A stretch of 64,000 bases of DNA from NCBI RefSeq assembly GCF_007858275.1, contig NZ_VFEV01000005.1, forward strand, positions 124,001 to 188,000. The letters run 5' to 3'. Positions 27,191 through 37,962 of the stretch are shown in pieces (position 1 is the first letter of the stretch; each line of letters starts with the position of its first letter). Position numbers and translations under genes: made by a program. The notes beneath the pieces were generated by a model that saw nothing but the letters and a program-made list of their open reading frames with translations, ran no database searches and was not told the DNA's origin. This stretch comes from Pseudomonas proteolytica (GTDB lineage: Bacteria; Pseudomonadota; Gammaproteobacteria; Pseudomonadales; Pseudomonadaceae).

Positions 27191-27339
27191 TGTGGCGAGC
27201 GGGCTTGCCCCGCGCTGGGCTGCGAAGCAGCCCTAAACCCGCCTATCGCGGTTTATCTGAAGAAACGCGGTGGGCTTGTTGGGGCTGCTTCGCAGCCCAG
27301 CGCGGGCGATGCGGCGTTCCGACAAGCCCGCTCGCCACA
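27191..27339. repeat. Inverted REP doublet (GTGGCGAGCGGGCTTG type), one arm interrupted
   Basis: The arm at 27191-27234 reappears inverted at 27281-27339. The second arm carries about 15 extra bases (GATGCGGCGTTCCGA) between its GCGCGGGC and CAAGCCCGCTCGCCACA parts, so the pair is no longer symmetric. It is the same family as the doublet at 8804-8946. Confidence 0.8.
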
Positions 27340-27407
27340 ACTGCGCCATCTGCCTGGATCTAGGCGTTGCGGCAAAGTTGTGTAGATACTTATGCTGCGA
27401 TGAGGCC

Positions 27408-28451
27408 CTAAAGGCCGCCACCGGCCAACTGCTTCAACGCCAATTTACGCTGCGCAACCGGCAACCCACCCAACTGTTCCACAGCACTGTAGAACTTCAG
27501 CCAATCCCCTCCCTCCCGGCGAAACAACGCCGCAAACGCTGGCACCCACTGGTCATACAAACCAAACGGCAACAGCCGCGCATTGTTCATCGGCTGATTG
27601 ATCCAGGCGTCATACCGCGGGTCGCCGGCCCACTGACTGTCGCGTAACTGCCGATACTCACGGCGCAAACGCTCGAACTCGTCAGCCTTGGCCTGGCGCA
27701 TTGCATCGGCGGCCAACGGCTGCGCATACAGGCGTTCCAAGCGGGTGCGGGTGTCGAGGATCAGTTGGGTAAATTGGTCGCGCTGCTTCAAGGCCGACTC
27801 GCTCGCAGGCCCAAGGCCACGGGCCGTACGCCATTGCCGGGTGCCTTCCTGTTCGACAAAGGTGGCAAATGACTCATTGAACTCAGTGTCGTCCTTCACA
27901 TAAAAACGCTGGTGCGCCAGTTCGTGAAAAATCACCGTGGCCAGACGCTCTTCGCCCCAGCGCATCATCGAACTCATGATCGGGTCATCAAACCAGCCCA
28001 GAGTGGAATAGGCCTCGACCCCGCCAATCGACACATCCATGCCGCGCAGTTGCAACAAGGCAGCCTCGCCCCGTGCGGCACCTTGGCTGTAATAACCGCG
28101 ATAGGCCACGCACCCGGCGATCGGGAAGCAATGGTTCTGGGGTAACAAGGAAAATTCTGAGGTAGCGAAGACATTCCAGACCACGTACGGCCGACCGATA
28201 TCGGCGTACAGGCGGTAGCTCTGGTTGTCGGGCAAGTGCAACGCTTGGCTGGCAAAGGTCCGCGCCTTCTGGGATTGCGCCAAATGCTCCCGCAAAACTT
28301 GCGCACGCGTCGGGTCGGCGATCACCTTGGCCACCGGCTCGCGGGCCTGCAGCAGTTGCCATTGGCCGCTGGCCAGTTGGCTGTAATAGCTGACACTGGA
28401 GCAACCACCGAGCAACACACACGCCAGCCCCGCCAATAAACGCCGCACCAT
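27408..28451 (-). CDS. Predicted aminopeptidase lipoprotein
   Basis: A 347-residue protein from the ATG at 28451, with a lipoprotein signal (RRLLAGLACVLLGGCSS; lipid Cys at 17). It matches the predicted aminopeptidase family COG4324: a zinc-binding HELAHQ at about residue 174, preceded by GWFDDPIMSSMMRW and followed by FNESFATFVEQEG, the usual second metal-ligand segment. It should be anchored in the outer or inner membrane facing the periplasm. A 7-residue longer start exists at 28472. The enzyme activity is inferred from the family name, not shown. Confidence 0.8.
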   Translation of the reverse strand: MVRRLLAGLACVLLGGCSSVSYYSQLASGQWQLLQAREPVAKVIADPTRAQVLREHLAQSQKARTFASQALHLPDNQSYRLYADIGRPYVVWNVFATSEFSLLPQNHCFPIAGCVAYRGYYSQGAARGEAALLQLRGMDVSIGGVEAYSTLGWFDDPIMSSMMRWGEERLATVIFHELAHQRFYVKDDTEFNESFATFVEQEGTRQWRTARGLGPASESALKQRDQFTQLILDTRTRLERLYAQPLAADAMRQAKADEFERLRREYRQLRDSQWAGDPRYDAWINQPMNNARLLPFGLYDQWVPAFAALFRREGGDWLKFYSAVEQLGGLPVAQRKLALKQLAGGGL

Positions 28452-28538
28452 TTCAAACCGCTCCAGAGTCATTGGCCTGCCAGACTAACGGGCTTACAGG
28501 AGGTATGCTCATACGATTCCTACGCTTGAGTGCTCACT

Positions 28539-28967
28539 ATGCGTCAGCTCCTGCTTCCCTTGGCGGCGATTTTTCTCAGCGCCTGCACCTCCACACCGAT
28601 CCCGCCGGCCGACCCGCAACAGGCCTGGGTCGATTTCGCCACCCCGACACCGGGCGCCAAACTGGTCATGGCGCAACGCCTGGACGGCAAAGCCCTCGAT
28701 GATGGGCGGTACTTCCAGGTGCCACCGGGCAGCCACGAGCTGATGGTGCGTTTTGATTTTGAAGTGTATGCCGGCGCAGGCCTGGGCGGCGGGTTGAACC
28801 AGCCCCAGGAGCGCACGTGTTTTATCACCCTGCAATACGACCAGTTCGAAGCCGGTCAGCGCTATCGCCTGGAAGGGCGTTCGCTCGGCTTTACTCCCAA
28901 CATCCGGCTGTATGACGCCGCACGGCAGTTGCTGGCAGAGGAGCGCAGCGTCAACTGTATTCCCTGA
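28539..28967 (+). CDS. Small lipoprotein of unknown function
   Basis: A 142-residue protein with a lipoprotein signal (MRQLLLPLAAIFLSACTS; lipid Cys at 16). The rest looks like a small beta-sandwich: LDGKALDDGRYFQVPPGSHE resembles the PEGA-like pattern seen in surface lipoproteins. I do not recognise a specific function. It is divergent from the aminopeptidase gene and runs toward a DUF1161 gene that begins directly at its stop. The ATG at 28530 is an equally possible start. Confidence 0.7.
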   Translation: MRQLLLPLAAIFLSACTSTPIPPADPQQAWVDFATPTPGAKLVMAQRLDGKALDDGRYFQVPPGSHELMVRFDFEVYAGAGLGGGLNQPQERTCFITLQYDQFEAGQRYRLEGRSLGFTPNIRLYDAARQLLAEERSVNCIP

Positions 28968-29207
28968 TCAGTCATTGTTGCGCTGGTAGATGATGCGCTT
29001 GGTGCCGTTTTCGCAGGAGCCCACGATCATGGCTTCATCGTGATTCTTGGCTTCTTCGGCGGTGATGATTTCCAACGTGTAGGACGGGATCGCCTTGGCC
29101 TGTAGGTCGACTTCGATCTCTCTCCTCAGTTCTTCACAGTCTTTCGGCGCGGCCAGCGCCGACGTGGCCAAAGCACCGCAGATAATCGCCAAGGCAAAAC
29201 GTTTCAT
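28968..29207 (-). CDS. DUF1161 periplasmic protein, copy 1
   Basis: A 79-residue exported protein with signal peptide MKRFALAIICGALATSALA and the DUF1161 pattern KDCEELRREIEVDLQAKAI, YTLEII and VGSCENGTKRIIYQRN. The two cysteines (CEEL and GSCE) are conserved and may form a disulfide. The function is unknown. A second copy lies at 31120-31344. Confidence 0.82.
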   Translation of the reverse strand: MKRFALAIICGALATSALAAPKDCEELRREIEVDLQAKAIPSYTLEIITAEEAKNHDEAMIVGSCENGTKRIIYQRNND

Positions 29208-29310
29208 GTGTGAAGCTCCCTAAATGCGCTGCGCACGGGTGTGCGCCAAAGGCTGCATGGGTATGAGACCACATTTGCGAAACGCGAGTTCTGATTTAAC
29301 GCACAACAAA

Positions 29311-29402
29311 ATGTGGGAGGGGACTTGCTCGCGAAGGCGGTGTGTCAGCCAATACATTTGTTGCCTGACCTAGCGCCTTCGCGGGCAAGCCCGCTCCCAC
29401 AT
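29311..29402. repeat. REP doublet (GTGGGAG-type)
   Basis: The arm at 29311-29339 is inverted at 29374-29402 around a 34-base loop. It sits between the DUF1161 and OsmC genes, both on the minus strand, and ends 15 bases from the OsmC stop. Confidence 0.85.
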
Positions 29403-29416
29403 TGGACCTGCGCAGA

Positions 29417-29848
29417 TCAGTTGATGAGGGTGCCATCCAGGGTGATGGTGGCGTTCAACACTTTGGACACCGGGCACCCCTCCTTGGCCTTTTTGCTCAG
29501 CTCATCGAACTGCGCCTGGCTTGCGCCGGGGATCTTGGCCTTGAGGACCAGATGGACCGCAGTGATTGCAAAACCACCGTCCACTTGGTCCAGGGTCACT
29601 TCGGCTTGGGTGTCGATGCTGTCGGCCTTGAGCCCGGCATCGCCGAGAATCATGGAAAAGGCCATGGAGAAGCAGCCGGCATGGGCCGCGCCGATCAGTT
29701 CTTCAGGGTTGGTGCCCTTGCCGCCTTCGAAACGGGCCTTGAAGCCGTAGGGGGCTTCGCGCAGTACGCCGGTTTCGGTGGAAATAGAGCCCAGGCCGGT
29801 TTTCAGGTCGCCTTCCCAGTGTGCGGAGGCTTTTTTCACAATACTCAT
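29417..29848 (-). CDS. osmC: OsmC-family peroxiredoxin
   Basis: A 143-residue thiol-dependent organic hydroperoxide reductase of the OsmC/Ohr family. The peroxidatic Cys59 is in AAHAGCFSMAFS and the resolving Cys125 in KEGCPVSKV; SAHWEGDLKTGLGSIS at the start is characteristic of OsmC rather than Ohr. It protects against peroxides in stationary phase and osmotic stress. It is transcribed away from the divergent luciferase-like gene. Confidence 0.9.
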   Translation of the reverse strand: MSIVKKASAHWEGDLKTGLGSISTETGVLREAPYGFKARFEGGKGTNPEELIGAAHAGCFSMAFSMILGDAGLKADSIDTQAEVTLDQVDGGFAITAVHLVLKAKIPGASQAQFDELSKKAKEGCPVSKVLNATITLDGTLIN

Positions 29849-30059
29849 AGCGTTCTCCCAAGCAGTGGTTGTGCATCAGTAAGGTTCTGAGGATAGAACC
29901 TCTGGCAAAGTTCACCCTGTCGGAAAAACCAAGCGCGCAAGTAGGAAATTTCATGCTCGCTATTGAATCTCGGGTATATGCCCTCATTGCATAGAGCATG
30001 CACATGAAGCGGCAGGTTTTGGTTCGTCACAAGCCTGCGCCCTTAGGAGAAGCAGGCTT

Positions 30060-31061
30060 ATGAAACCGTTGTCCGACGTGAAGTTCTCGACCCTCGACTT
30101 GGTGCCGGTGCGCGCCAATGGCAGCCCGGCGCAGTCGCTGCGCAATTCCCTGGACCTGGCCCAGCACGTGGAAAAACTCGGCTACACCCGCTTCTGGGTG
30201 GCCGAACATCACAATATGGATGGCATCGCCAGCTCCGCGACCTCGGTGCTGCTGGGCTACCTGGCCGGCGGGACCTCGACCATCCGGGTCGGCGCAGGCG
30301 GCGTGATGCTGCCCAACCATGCACCGCTGGTGATCGCTGAACAGTTCGGCACCCTGGAAAGCCTGTACCCCGGCCGTATCGACCTGGGCCTGGGCCGCGC
30401 GCCCGGTTCCGACCAGATGACCGCCCGCGCCCTGCGCCGCGAGCGCTCCGGCAGTGCCGATGACTTCCCCGAAGACGTGGCTGAACTCATGGCGTACCTG
30501 GGCCCACGCACCCCCGACCAACGGGTGATCGCCGTACCGGGTACCGGCACCAACGTCCCGGTGTGGCTGCTCGGTTCCAGCCTGTTCAGCGCGCAACTGG
30601 CCGGTGAACGCGGTTTGCCCTACGCCTTCGCCTCACATTTCGCACCGCGCATGATGCATGAGGCGATTCGCGTCTATCGCAATCACTTCAAGCCTTCAGC
30701 GGTACTCGACAAACCCTACGTGATGCTCGGCGTCCCCCTGGTGGCCGCCGATACCGATGAGCAGGCCAATTACCTGGCCACCTCGGTCTACCAACGCATT
30801 CTCGCGCTGATGCGTGGGCAAAGCCTGGTGCAGCGCCCGCCGGTGGATAGCATGGACGGCCTGTGGCTGCCCCATGAGAAGGACGCGGTAGGCAGCTTCC
30901 TGGGCCTGGCGATGGTCGGAAGCCCGGCGAAAATTCGCGCCAAGCTGGAAGTATTGATCGAGCAAACCGGTGCCGATGAGCTGATCTTTACCTGCGACCT
31001 GTACGAGCATGCTGATCGGATTCATTCCTACGAGCTGCTGGCGCAAGTGATGAAAGGCTGA
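30060..31061 (+). CDS. LLM-class flavin-dependent oxidoreductase
   Basis: A 333-residue luciferase-like monooxygenase of the YhbW/MsnO8 group (two-component flavin enzymes using FMNH2). Family marks are [39 protein letters not shown] and [15 protein letters not shown]. The substrate is unknown. AGGAG lies 12 bases upstream of the ATG. A bidirectional terminator follows. Confidence 0.88.
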   Translation: MKPLSDVKFSTLDLVPVRANGSPAQSLRNSLDLAQHVEKLGYTRFWVAEHHNMDGIASSATSVLLGYLAGGTSTIRVGAGGVMLPNHAPLVIAEQFGTLESLYPGRIDLGLGRAPGSDQMTARALRRERSGSADDFPEDVAELMAYLGPRTPDQRVIAVPGTGTNVPVWLLGSSLFSAQLAGERGLPYAFASHFAPRMMHEAIRVYRNHFKPSAVLDKPYVMLGVPLVAADTDEQANYLATSVYQRILALMRGQSLVQRPPVDSMDGLWLPHEKDAVGSFLGLAMVGSPAKIRAKLEVLIEQTGADELIFTCDLYEHADRIHSYELLAQVMKG

Positions 31062-31072
31062 CCCACAGGCAC

Positions 31073-31102
31073 AAAAAAACCGACGCTCTGGCGTCGGTTT
31101 TT
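31073..31102. terminator. Bidirectional terminator between the LLM oxidoreductase and DUF1161 copy 2
   Basis: AAAACCGACGC and GCGTCGGTTTT form a stem with a short CTCTG loop, flanked by A and T runs on either side, so it can stop transcription from both convergent genes. Confidence 0.88.
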
Positions 31103-31119
31103 ATGTCTGGCACACGGGA

Positions 31120-31344
31120 TCACCCGCGGTTGTAGACGATTTCCTTGGTACCGCCTTCGCAACTGCCGACCACTTCGCCGTTGGTTGCAGTGCCTTTATC
31201 CACGATTTCCAGGGTGTACCCGGACGCGCCATTGGCCTGGATCTTGGCGTCGATTTCGCTTTTCAGCTCGCCACAGTCCTTGCCAGCCGCCAGGGCTGTA
31301 CCTGCCAGGCTCAACAAACCTACTGCTAACAGAAACTTCTTCAT
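31120..31344 (-). CDS. DUF1161 periplasmic protein, copy 2
   Basis: A 74-residue exported protein with signal peptide MKKFLLAVGLLSLAGTALA and the same pattern as the copy at 28968-29207: KDCGELKSEIDAKIQANG, YTLEIV and VGSCEGGTKEIVYNRG, with both cysteines kept. The two copies have diverged well beyond recent duplication. The function is unknown. Confidence 0.82.
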   Translation of the reverse strand: MKKFLLAVGLLSLAGTALAAGKDCGELKSEIDAKIQANGASGYTLEIVDKGTATNGEVVGSCEGGTKEIVYNRG

Positions 31345-31457
31345 CCGTTACTTCCTTGCGCTGATCAAAAAATGTACGCCGATGCATTTGGCACCGGCGC
31401 CCCAAGGTGTCGCGCAGGTTATGGCAATCGGCCAGCGTGCAAGTTCAACCGTGCCTA

Positions 31458-31673
31458 TCAACTATTGGCAATACGAAAGCCCACCTTGAGGGTCACCTGG
31501 AAGTGCGCAGCCTTGCCGTCCTTGATGTGGCCACGGGTTTCGGTCACCTCAAACCACTCCAGATGCTTGATGCTCTTGCTGGCCTCGGCCAGGGCATTGT
31601 TGATGGCGTCCTCGATGCTGGTTGGGGACGAGCCCACCAGTTCGACTTTCTTATAGGTGTGATGATCAGTCAT
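31458..31673 (-). CDS. Dodecin family flavin-binding protein
   Basis: A 71-residue protein of the dodecin family, which assembles into hollow dodecamers that store flavins. KKVELVGSSPTSIEDAINNA, then HLEWFEVTETRGHI with the flavin-stacking Trp, and FQVTLKVGFRI are diagnostic. It forms a single-gene unit. Confidence 0.9.
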   Translation of the reverse strand: MTDHHTYKKVELVGSSPTSIEDAINNALAEASKSIKHLEWFEVTETRGHIKDGKAAHFQVTLKVGFRIANS

Positions 31674-31828
31674 GAGCGTTCTCCTGGGTGGTTGAATGAA
31701 GCCTAGCAGTGATTCTTCGTACTGCTTCTGGCGGTACTTCTCACTTGAAAGTTCAGATTTACTGCACTTTCTGAAACCCCCGCAGTCGGAATCAACACAC
31801 GTTACTCATTCACTCCAGGAGAGCCCAC

Positions 31829-32155
31829 ATGGCCAACACCTCTTTACGCAAAGCGTCATTGGAAAGCATGGAAGCCGAGATTTCGAGCCTGCTCAAATCC
31901 CTTGAGAGCCTCAAGGACGATGCGTCTGACGAGTCGCGCAAAACCCTGAAGGCCCTCAAAAGCAATGCCGAGAATGCCCTCAAGCACTCTCGCCACTTGA
32001 TCAGCGATGCCTACGAAGAAAGCAAAGTCAAAATCCGCGAAACCGGGGTTGCCACCCGTGACTATGCGCAGGAACACCCGTGGACCACCGCCGGCGTTGC
32101 CGTTGGCGCACTGGGCCTGCTGGCTGCCTACCTGCTGTGCAAACGCGGTGACTAA
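31829..32155 (+). CDS. DUF883 (ElaB/YqjD-like) membrane-anchored protein
   Basis: A 108-residue protein with a long amphipathic, coiled-coil-like N-terminal region ([20 protein letters not shown]) and a single C-terminal membrane segment ([20 protein letters not shown]). ElaB/YqjD-type proteins are tail-anchored in the inner membrane, bind ribosomes and are made in stationary phase in E. coli. The gene's end overlaps the end of the convergent trpI by four bases. Confidence 0.85.
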   Translation: MANTSLRKASLESMEAEISSLLKSLESLKDDASDESRKTLKALKSNAENALKHSRHLISDAYEESKVKIRETGVATRDYAQEHPWTTAGVAVGALGLLAAYLLCKRGD

Positions 32156-33048
32156 ACCGGTTGGCGCGCAAGCTCAGCCTTGAGCCACTGCGCCAACTGC
32201 CGAGCGCGCCCATCCGCGGCGCGCTTGGGTAGCCACAACGCCAGTTGCGCCGGGGTCTGGCTAAAGCCCCACGGCGCAACCAGGCGACCGGCACGCACAT
32301 CCTCCGCCACCAGCGGTTGCGGGGCGATCGCCACCCCCAGGCCAGCCACGGCCGCCTCCAGCAAATAATACAAATGCTCAAACCCCTGGCCGTACTTCAA
32401 CGCGCCGGCGTCGATGCCATGGTGCTGTGCCCAGTTGGGCCAGGCTTGCGGGCGTGAAGTGGTGTGCAACAAAGCCTCGTCCAACAAAGCCTGCGCAGGG
32501 GCCTGGCGCAGGGCTTGGTAGTGGGCAAAGTGTGGGCTCATCACCGGGCCAATGCGTTCGCTGGCCAGTTCGTATACCTGCATATCCGCAGGCCACGGGG
32601 GCTCGGCAAACAGCAGCAGGGCGTCCAGGCCAGGCCGCCGTGGATCAAGGTCGCCTTCGCCCGCCGACAGATGCAGGCGCAAATCCGGCAAATCGGCATT
32701 CAAGCGCCCCAGCCGCGGGATGAACCAGCGCGCCAGCAGGCTGCCAGAGCAGCCAAGCACAAACGGCGCGTCGGCGCTGCTCTGGGTCAGCTCCCCGCAC
32801 ACATCGCGCAAGCGCTCGAACGCCTCGACGCTGGCATCGCGCAGCCTCACACCGGAATCTGTGAGTTTAATGCCGCGCCCATCCTTGACGAAAAGGCTCA
32901 CCCCAAGATGTTCTTCCAAGACTTTCAGTTGTCGGCTGACAGCGCCATGGGTCACATGCAATTGCTCTGCAGCCTGGCTGACGCTGTTGAGGCGGGCAGT
33001 GGCTTCGAATGCACGCAGGGCGTTAAGCGGGGGAAGGTCTCGGCTCAT
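32152..33048 (-). CDS. trpI: LysR-family activator of trpBA
   Basis: A 298-residue LysR-type regulator from the ATG at 33048. The helix-turn-helix is [20 protein letters not shown], then [16 protein letters not shown]. It lies head to head with trpBA, the classic Pseudomonas arrangement in which TrpI binds indoleglycerol phosphate and activates trpBA. The 109-base spacer contains a dyad that fits its binding site. Alternative starts upstream would reach into that spacer. Confidence 0.92.
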   Translation of the reverse strand: MSRDLPPLNALRAFEATARLNSVSQAAEQLHVTHGAVSRQLKVLEEHLGVSLFVKDGRGIKLTDSGVRLRDASVEAFERLRDVCGELTQSSADAPFVLGCSGSLLARWFIPRLGRLNADLPDLRLHLSAGEGDLDPRRPGLDALLLFAEPPWPADMQVYELASERIGPVMSPHFAHYQALRQAPAQALLDEALLHTTSRPQAWPNWAQHHGIDAGALKYGQGFEHLYYLLEAAVAGLGVAIAPQPLVAEDVRAGRLVAPWGFSQTPAQLALWLPKRAADGRARQLAQWLKAELARQPV

Positions 33049-33049
33049 C

Positions 33050-33066
33050 TGTGAGTTTTCCTGACA
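33050..33066. promoter_or_regulatory. Candidate TrpI-binding dyad
   Basis: TGTGAGTTTTCCTGACA is a TGTGAG-N5-CTGACA imperfect dyad just upstream of the trpI start and about 95 bases before trpB, in the region where TrpI sites overlap the divergent promoters in other pseudomonads. Confidence 0.5.
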
Positions 33067-33112
33067 GGTTGTGGCGATCTTATCGGTTTTCACGGTCGGG
33101 CGTGAGGGGTAG

Positions 33113-34383
<1,271 letters not shown>

Positions 34384-34384
<1 letters not shown>

Positions 34385-35193
34385 TGAGCCGCCTGCAAAC
34401 CCGTTTTGCGCAACTCAAGGAACAAAACCGTGCCGCCCTGGTGACCTTCGTCACCGCTGGCGACCCGGGGTATGACACCTCCCTGGCGATCCTCAAGGGC
34501 TTGCCGGCAGCCGGCGCCGATGTGATCGAGCTGGGCATGCCCTTCACCGATCCGATGGCCGACGGCCCAGCGATCCAGCTGGCCAACATCCGGGCGTTGG
34601 GCGCCAAGCAGAACCTGGTGAAAACCCTGCAGATGGTGCGCGAGTTCCGCAAGGACAACAGCGATACGCCGCTGGTGTTGATGGGCTACTTCAACCCGAT
34701 CCACATGTACGGCGTGCCACGTTTTATCGCTGACGCAAAAGAAGCCGGCGTCGATGGCCTGATCGTGGTCGACGTACCGCCGGAACATAACAGCGAACTG
34801 TGCGACCCGGCCCAGGCCGCGGGCATCGACTTTATCCGCCTGACCACGCCGACCACCGACGATGCACGCCTGCCGACGGTGCTCAACGGCAGCTCGGGTT
34901 TTGTGTACTACGTCTCGGTAGCCGGTGTGACCGGTGCCGGTGCCGCCACCCTGGAACACGTCGAAGAAGCGGTCGGCCGCCTGCGCCGCCATACCGACCT
35001 GCCGATCAGCATCGGCTTCGGCATCCGCACCCCGCAACAAGCCGCTGCCATCGCCCGCCTGGCGGACGGTGTGGTAGTGGGCTCGGCACTGATCGACCAC
35101 ATCGCCAATGCCAGCAACGACCAGCAAGCGATTGATGGGGTGTTGAGCCTGTGTGCAGCCTTGTCGGAAGGTGTACGCAACGCCCGTAAATAA
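34384..35193 (+). CDS. trpA: Tryptophan synthase alpha chain
   Basis: A 269-residue TIM barrel that splits indole-3-glycerol phosphate to indole for TrpB. The catalytic residues Glu49 and Asp60 are both present in [18 protein letters not shown]. The start at 34384 overlaps the trpB stop; a longer open frame to the left is the shadow of trpB. A REP doublet follows and may serve as the operon end. Confidence 0.97.
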
Positions 35194-35204
35194 TCCCCAC
35201 CCAT

Positions 35205-35304
35205 TGTAGGAGCGAGCTTGCTCGCGAAGACCGTCAACGATAACGCGGGCATCCTGGATGAACGCGGTGTCTTGACGTTTTTCGCGAGCAAGCTCGCTCC
35301 TACA
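35205..35304. repeat. REP doublet (GTAGGAGCGAGCTTGCTCGCG type), complete copy
   Basis: The arm TGTAGGAGCGAGCTTGCTCGCGAA's positions 35205-35228 are exactly inverted at 35281-35304. The loop is nearly identical to that of the copy at 15355-15445, with the shared block AACGATAACGCGGGCATCCT. It lies between the convergent trpA and MFS transporter genes. Confidence 0.9.
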
Positions 35305-35310
35305 ACAGCT

Positions 35311-36627
35311 TTATTCCTTCAGCTCGATACGTTCGACCTTGCCCACCAGCAATATGTAGGACAGCGCCCCCAGCAACGCCAACACTGCAATGTAGGTAAT
35401 CGCCGGCGCAAACGAGTCGCCCGTGGCCAGGAAGCCAATGACGATGGGCGTGGTGATCGCCGCCAGGTTGCCGATGAAGTTGAACACCCCACCCGTCAAT
35501 CCCAACAAGCGCGCTGGCGCCAGGGTCGAGACCAGCGACCAGGTGATCGACGCCAGCCCGTTGCCGAAAAACGCCACCGCCAGGAACGCGATCACCAACG
35601 GCGTCGAGTCGACGAAGTTGGCGCCGATGATCGCCGTGGAGATCAGCAGGCCGCTGATGATTGGCAACTTGCGCGCAAAACCCACCGAGGCGCCACGGCG
35701 GATCAGCCAGTCGGAAAACAACCCGGAACACAGCACCCCGACAAACGCGGCGAGGAAGGGCAGCGACGCGAGCAAGCCGGACTTGATGAAGTCCATGCCG
35801 CGATACTTCACCAGGTAGGTGGGGAACCATGTCAGGAAAAACCACAAGGTCGAGTTCAGGCAGAACTGGCCCAGGTAGATGCCCCATAGCTTGCGTTTAG
35901 TCAGGACGATACCCAGGTCGACCCAACTGAACGGCGCCTTGCGCTTGGCGGTTTGTGCATCCAGGTCCACCAGCCCGCCGCCTGCGCGGATCAGCTCGAT
36001 TTCCGCGCTGTTGACCCCTTTGAAATCGCGCGGCTCGCGGTACACCGCGTACCACACCAGCGCCCAGAGAATGCCTACCGCGCCGGTGCTGATAAACACC
36101 ATGTGCCAGCCATAGTGGTGCTGCAACCAGGCCAGCACCGGGGTGAGGAATGCCAGCCCGACGAACTGCCCCGACGTGTAGAAGCCAATGGCCGTGGCGC
36201 GCTCACGCTCGGGAAACCAACTGGTGACCACCCGGCTGTTGATTGGATAGGCCGGCGCCTCCAGGGCGCCCACTGCCATGCGCAACACGAACAGGGCAAT
36301 GAAGCTGGCGGCAAATCCCAGCATCACCGTGGCGATGGACCACAACAGCAGGGCGACAGTGTAGAGAATGCGCGGCGGCACCCGGTCCACCAGCCAGCCG
36401 CCGGGGATTTGCATGGCGGCGTAGGTCCAGCCGAACGCCGAGAAGATCAGCCCCACATGCACCGGGTCGATCCCCAGTTCGCTGGTCAGGGCCGGCGCGG
36501 CAATCGACAGGTTGCTGCGGTCCAGGTAGTTGATCACCACCGTGATAAACAGCAGGACCATGATGAAGTAGCGCTTGCGGCTGGGCGTGACTAAAGATGC
36601 CTGCCCGCTGAGGGTTTCAGGGTGCAT
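35311..36627 (-). CDS. dgoT: MFS transporter, D-galactonate/hexuronate type
   Basis: A 438-residue inner-membrane symporter of the anion:cation symporter family with twelve predicted membrane segments. NYLDRSNLSIAAPALTSELG, AMQIPGGWLVDRVPPR and AGALEAP-like VGALEAPAYPINSRVV are family marks of galactonate and hexuronate transporters. It is the last gene of the galactonate operon (dgoK-dgoA-dgoD), which decides the substrate. Confidence 0.85.
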   Translation of the reverse strand: MHPETLSGQASLVTPSRKRYFIMVLLFITVVINYLDRSNLSIAAPALTSELGIDPVHVGLIFSAFGWTYAAMQIPGGWLVDRVPPRILYTVALLLWSIATVMLGFAASFIALFVLRMAVGALEAPAYPINSRVVTSWFPERERATAIGFYTSGQFVGLAFLTPVLAWLQHHYGWHMVFISTGAVGILWALVWYAVYREPRDFKGVNSAEIELIRAGGGLVDLDAQTAKRKAPFSWVDLGIVLTKRKLWGIYLGQFCLNSTLWFFLTWFPTYLVKYRGMDFIKSGLLASLPFLAAFVGVLCSGLFSDWLIRRGASVGFARKLPIISGLLISTAIIGANFVDSTPLVIAFLAVAFFGNGLASITWSLVSTLAPARLLGLTGGVFNFIGNLAAITTPIVIGFLATGDSFAPAITYIAVLALLGALSYILLVGKVERIELKE

Positions 36628-36682
36628 GGGGGAGCCTCTTATTATGTTTATTGAGGTCGGTTGACGGCTATCTGATGGGGAG

Positions 36683-36752
36683 GTGGGAGCTGGCTTGCCT
36701 GCGATGGCGGTGGAACATTCAACATCGCTATCGCAGGCAAGCCAGTTCCCAC
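36683..36752. repeat. REP doublet (GTGGGAGCTGGCTTGCCTGCGAT type) inside the galactonate operon
   Basis: The arm at 36683-36705 is inverted at 36730-36752, between dgoD and the transporter gene, both on the minus strand. Its place within an operon could weaken expression of the transporter gene or stabilise the upstream mRNA. Confidence 0.85.
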
Positions 36753-36765
36753 ATGGACCGCGTTA

Positions 36766-37914
36766 TCACCACTCGGCAAAGCTGCCATCGGCATGCCGCC
36801 AGATCGGGTTGCGCCAGCGATGGCCGATGGCGGCCCGTTCAATCACATATTCCTCGTTGATCTCGATCCCCAGCCCTGGCCCATTGGGGATCTTCACAAA
36901 GCCCTGGTCGTAGTCGAAAACCCCCGGGTCGCGTACGTAATCGAGCAGGTCGTTGCTTTCGTTGTAGTGAATGCCCAGGCTTTGCTCCTGGATAAACGCG
37001 TTGTAGCAAACCGCGTCCAGTTGCAGGCACGCCGCCAGGGCAATCGGCCCCAGGGGGCAGTGCAGCGCCAGGGCCACGTCGTAGGCCTCGGCCATGTTGG
37101 CGATCTTGCGGGTTTCGGTGATGCCGCCGGCGTGGGACGCGTCCGGCTGGATGATGTCGACGTAACCTTCGCTGAGCACACGCTTGAAGTCCCAGCGCGA
37201 AAACAACCGCTCACCCAGGGCAATCGGGGTGCTGGTCAAAGGCGCCAGCTCTTTGAGCGCTTCGTAGTTTTCGCTCAGCACCGGTTCTTCGATGAACATC
37301 AGCTTGTACGCATCCAGCTCTTTCATCAGCACCTTGGCCATGGGCTTGTGCACGCGACCATGGAAGTCCACGCCGATGCCGACATTCGGCCCGACCGCAT
37401 CGCGCACGGCGGCGACGTTGGCCAGGGCCTGGTCGACCTTGTCAAAGGTGTCGAGAAACTGCAGCTCCTCGGTGCCGTTCATCTTCACCGCTGTAAACCC
37501 ACGGGCCACGGCCTCCTTGGCGGCGCGGGCGGTGTCGGCCGGGCGGTCGCCGCCGATCCACGAATAGACGCGGATCTTGTCCCGCACCTGGCCGCCCAGC
37601 AGGTCGCTGACCGACACACCGAGGGCCTTGCCCTTGATGTCCCACAATGCCTGGTCGATGCCCGCCAGCGCACTCATATGGATCGCGCCACCGCGATAGA
37701 AGCCGCCGCGATACAGCACCGTCCAGATGTCTTCGATGTTGCGTGGGTCTTTGCCGATCAAGTAGTCGGACAGTTCCTCGACAGCGGCCGCCACGGTGTG
37801 GGCGCGGCCTTCAACCACGGGCTCGCCCCAACCGGTCACGCCCTGGTCGGTTTCCACTTTGAGGAAGCACCAGCGCGGCGGCACGATGAAGGTGGTCAGT
37901 TTGGTGATTTTCAT
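36766..37914 (-). CDS. dgoD: D-galactonate dehydratase
   Basis: A 382-residue enolase-superfamily dehydratase making 2-keto-3-deoxygalactonate from D-galactonate. The start [15 protein letters not shown] at 37914 is the family N-terminus. Metal and acid/base segments are intact: [59 protein letters not shown] and [18 protein letters not shown]. It is preceded by the aldolase gene at a distance of 48 bases. Confidence 0.92.
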   Translation of the reverse strand: MKITKLTTFIVPPRWCFLKVETDQGVTGWGEPVVEGRAHTVAAAVEELSDYLIGKDPRNIEDIWTVLYRGGFYRGGAIHMSALAGIDQALWDIKGKALGVSVSDLLGGQVRDKIRVYSWIGGDRPADTARAAKEAVARGFTAVKMNGTEELQFLDTFDKVDQALANVAAVRDAVGPNVGIGVDFHGRVHKPMAKVLMKELDAYKLMFIEEPVLSENYEALKELAPLTSTPIALGERLFSRWDFKRVLSEGYVDIIQPDASHAGGITETRKIANMAEAYDVALALHCPLGPIALAACLQLDAVCYNAFIQEQSLGIHYNESNDLLDYVRDPGVFDYDQGFVKIPNGPGLGIEINEEYVIERAAIGHRWRNPIWRHADGSFAEW

Positions 37915-37962
37915 CTTCTTGTTCTCTCTTGTCGGATGCGGCACCTGGGGTGCCAGGCACAC

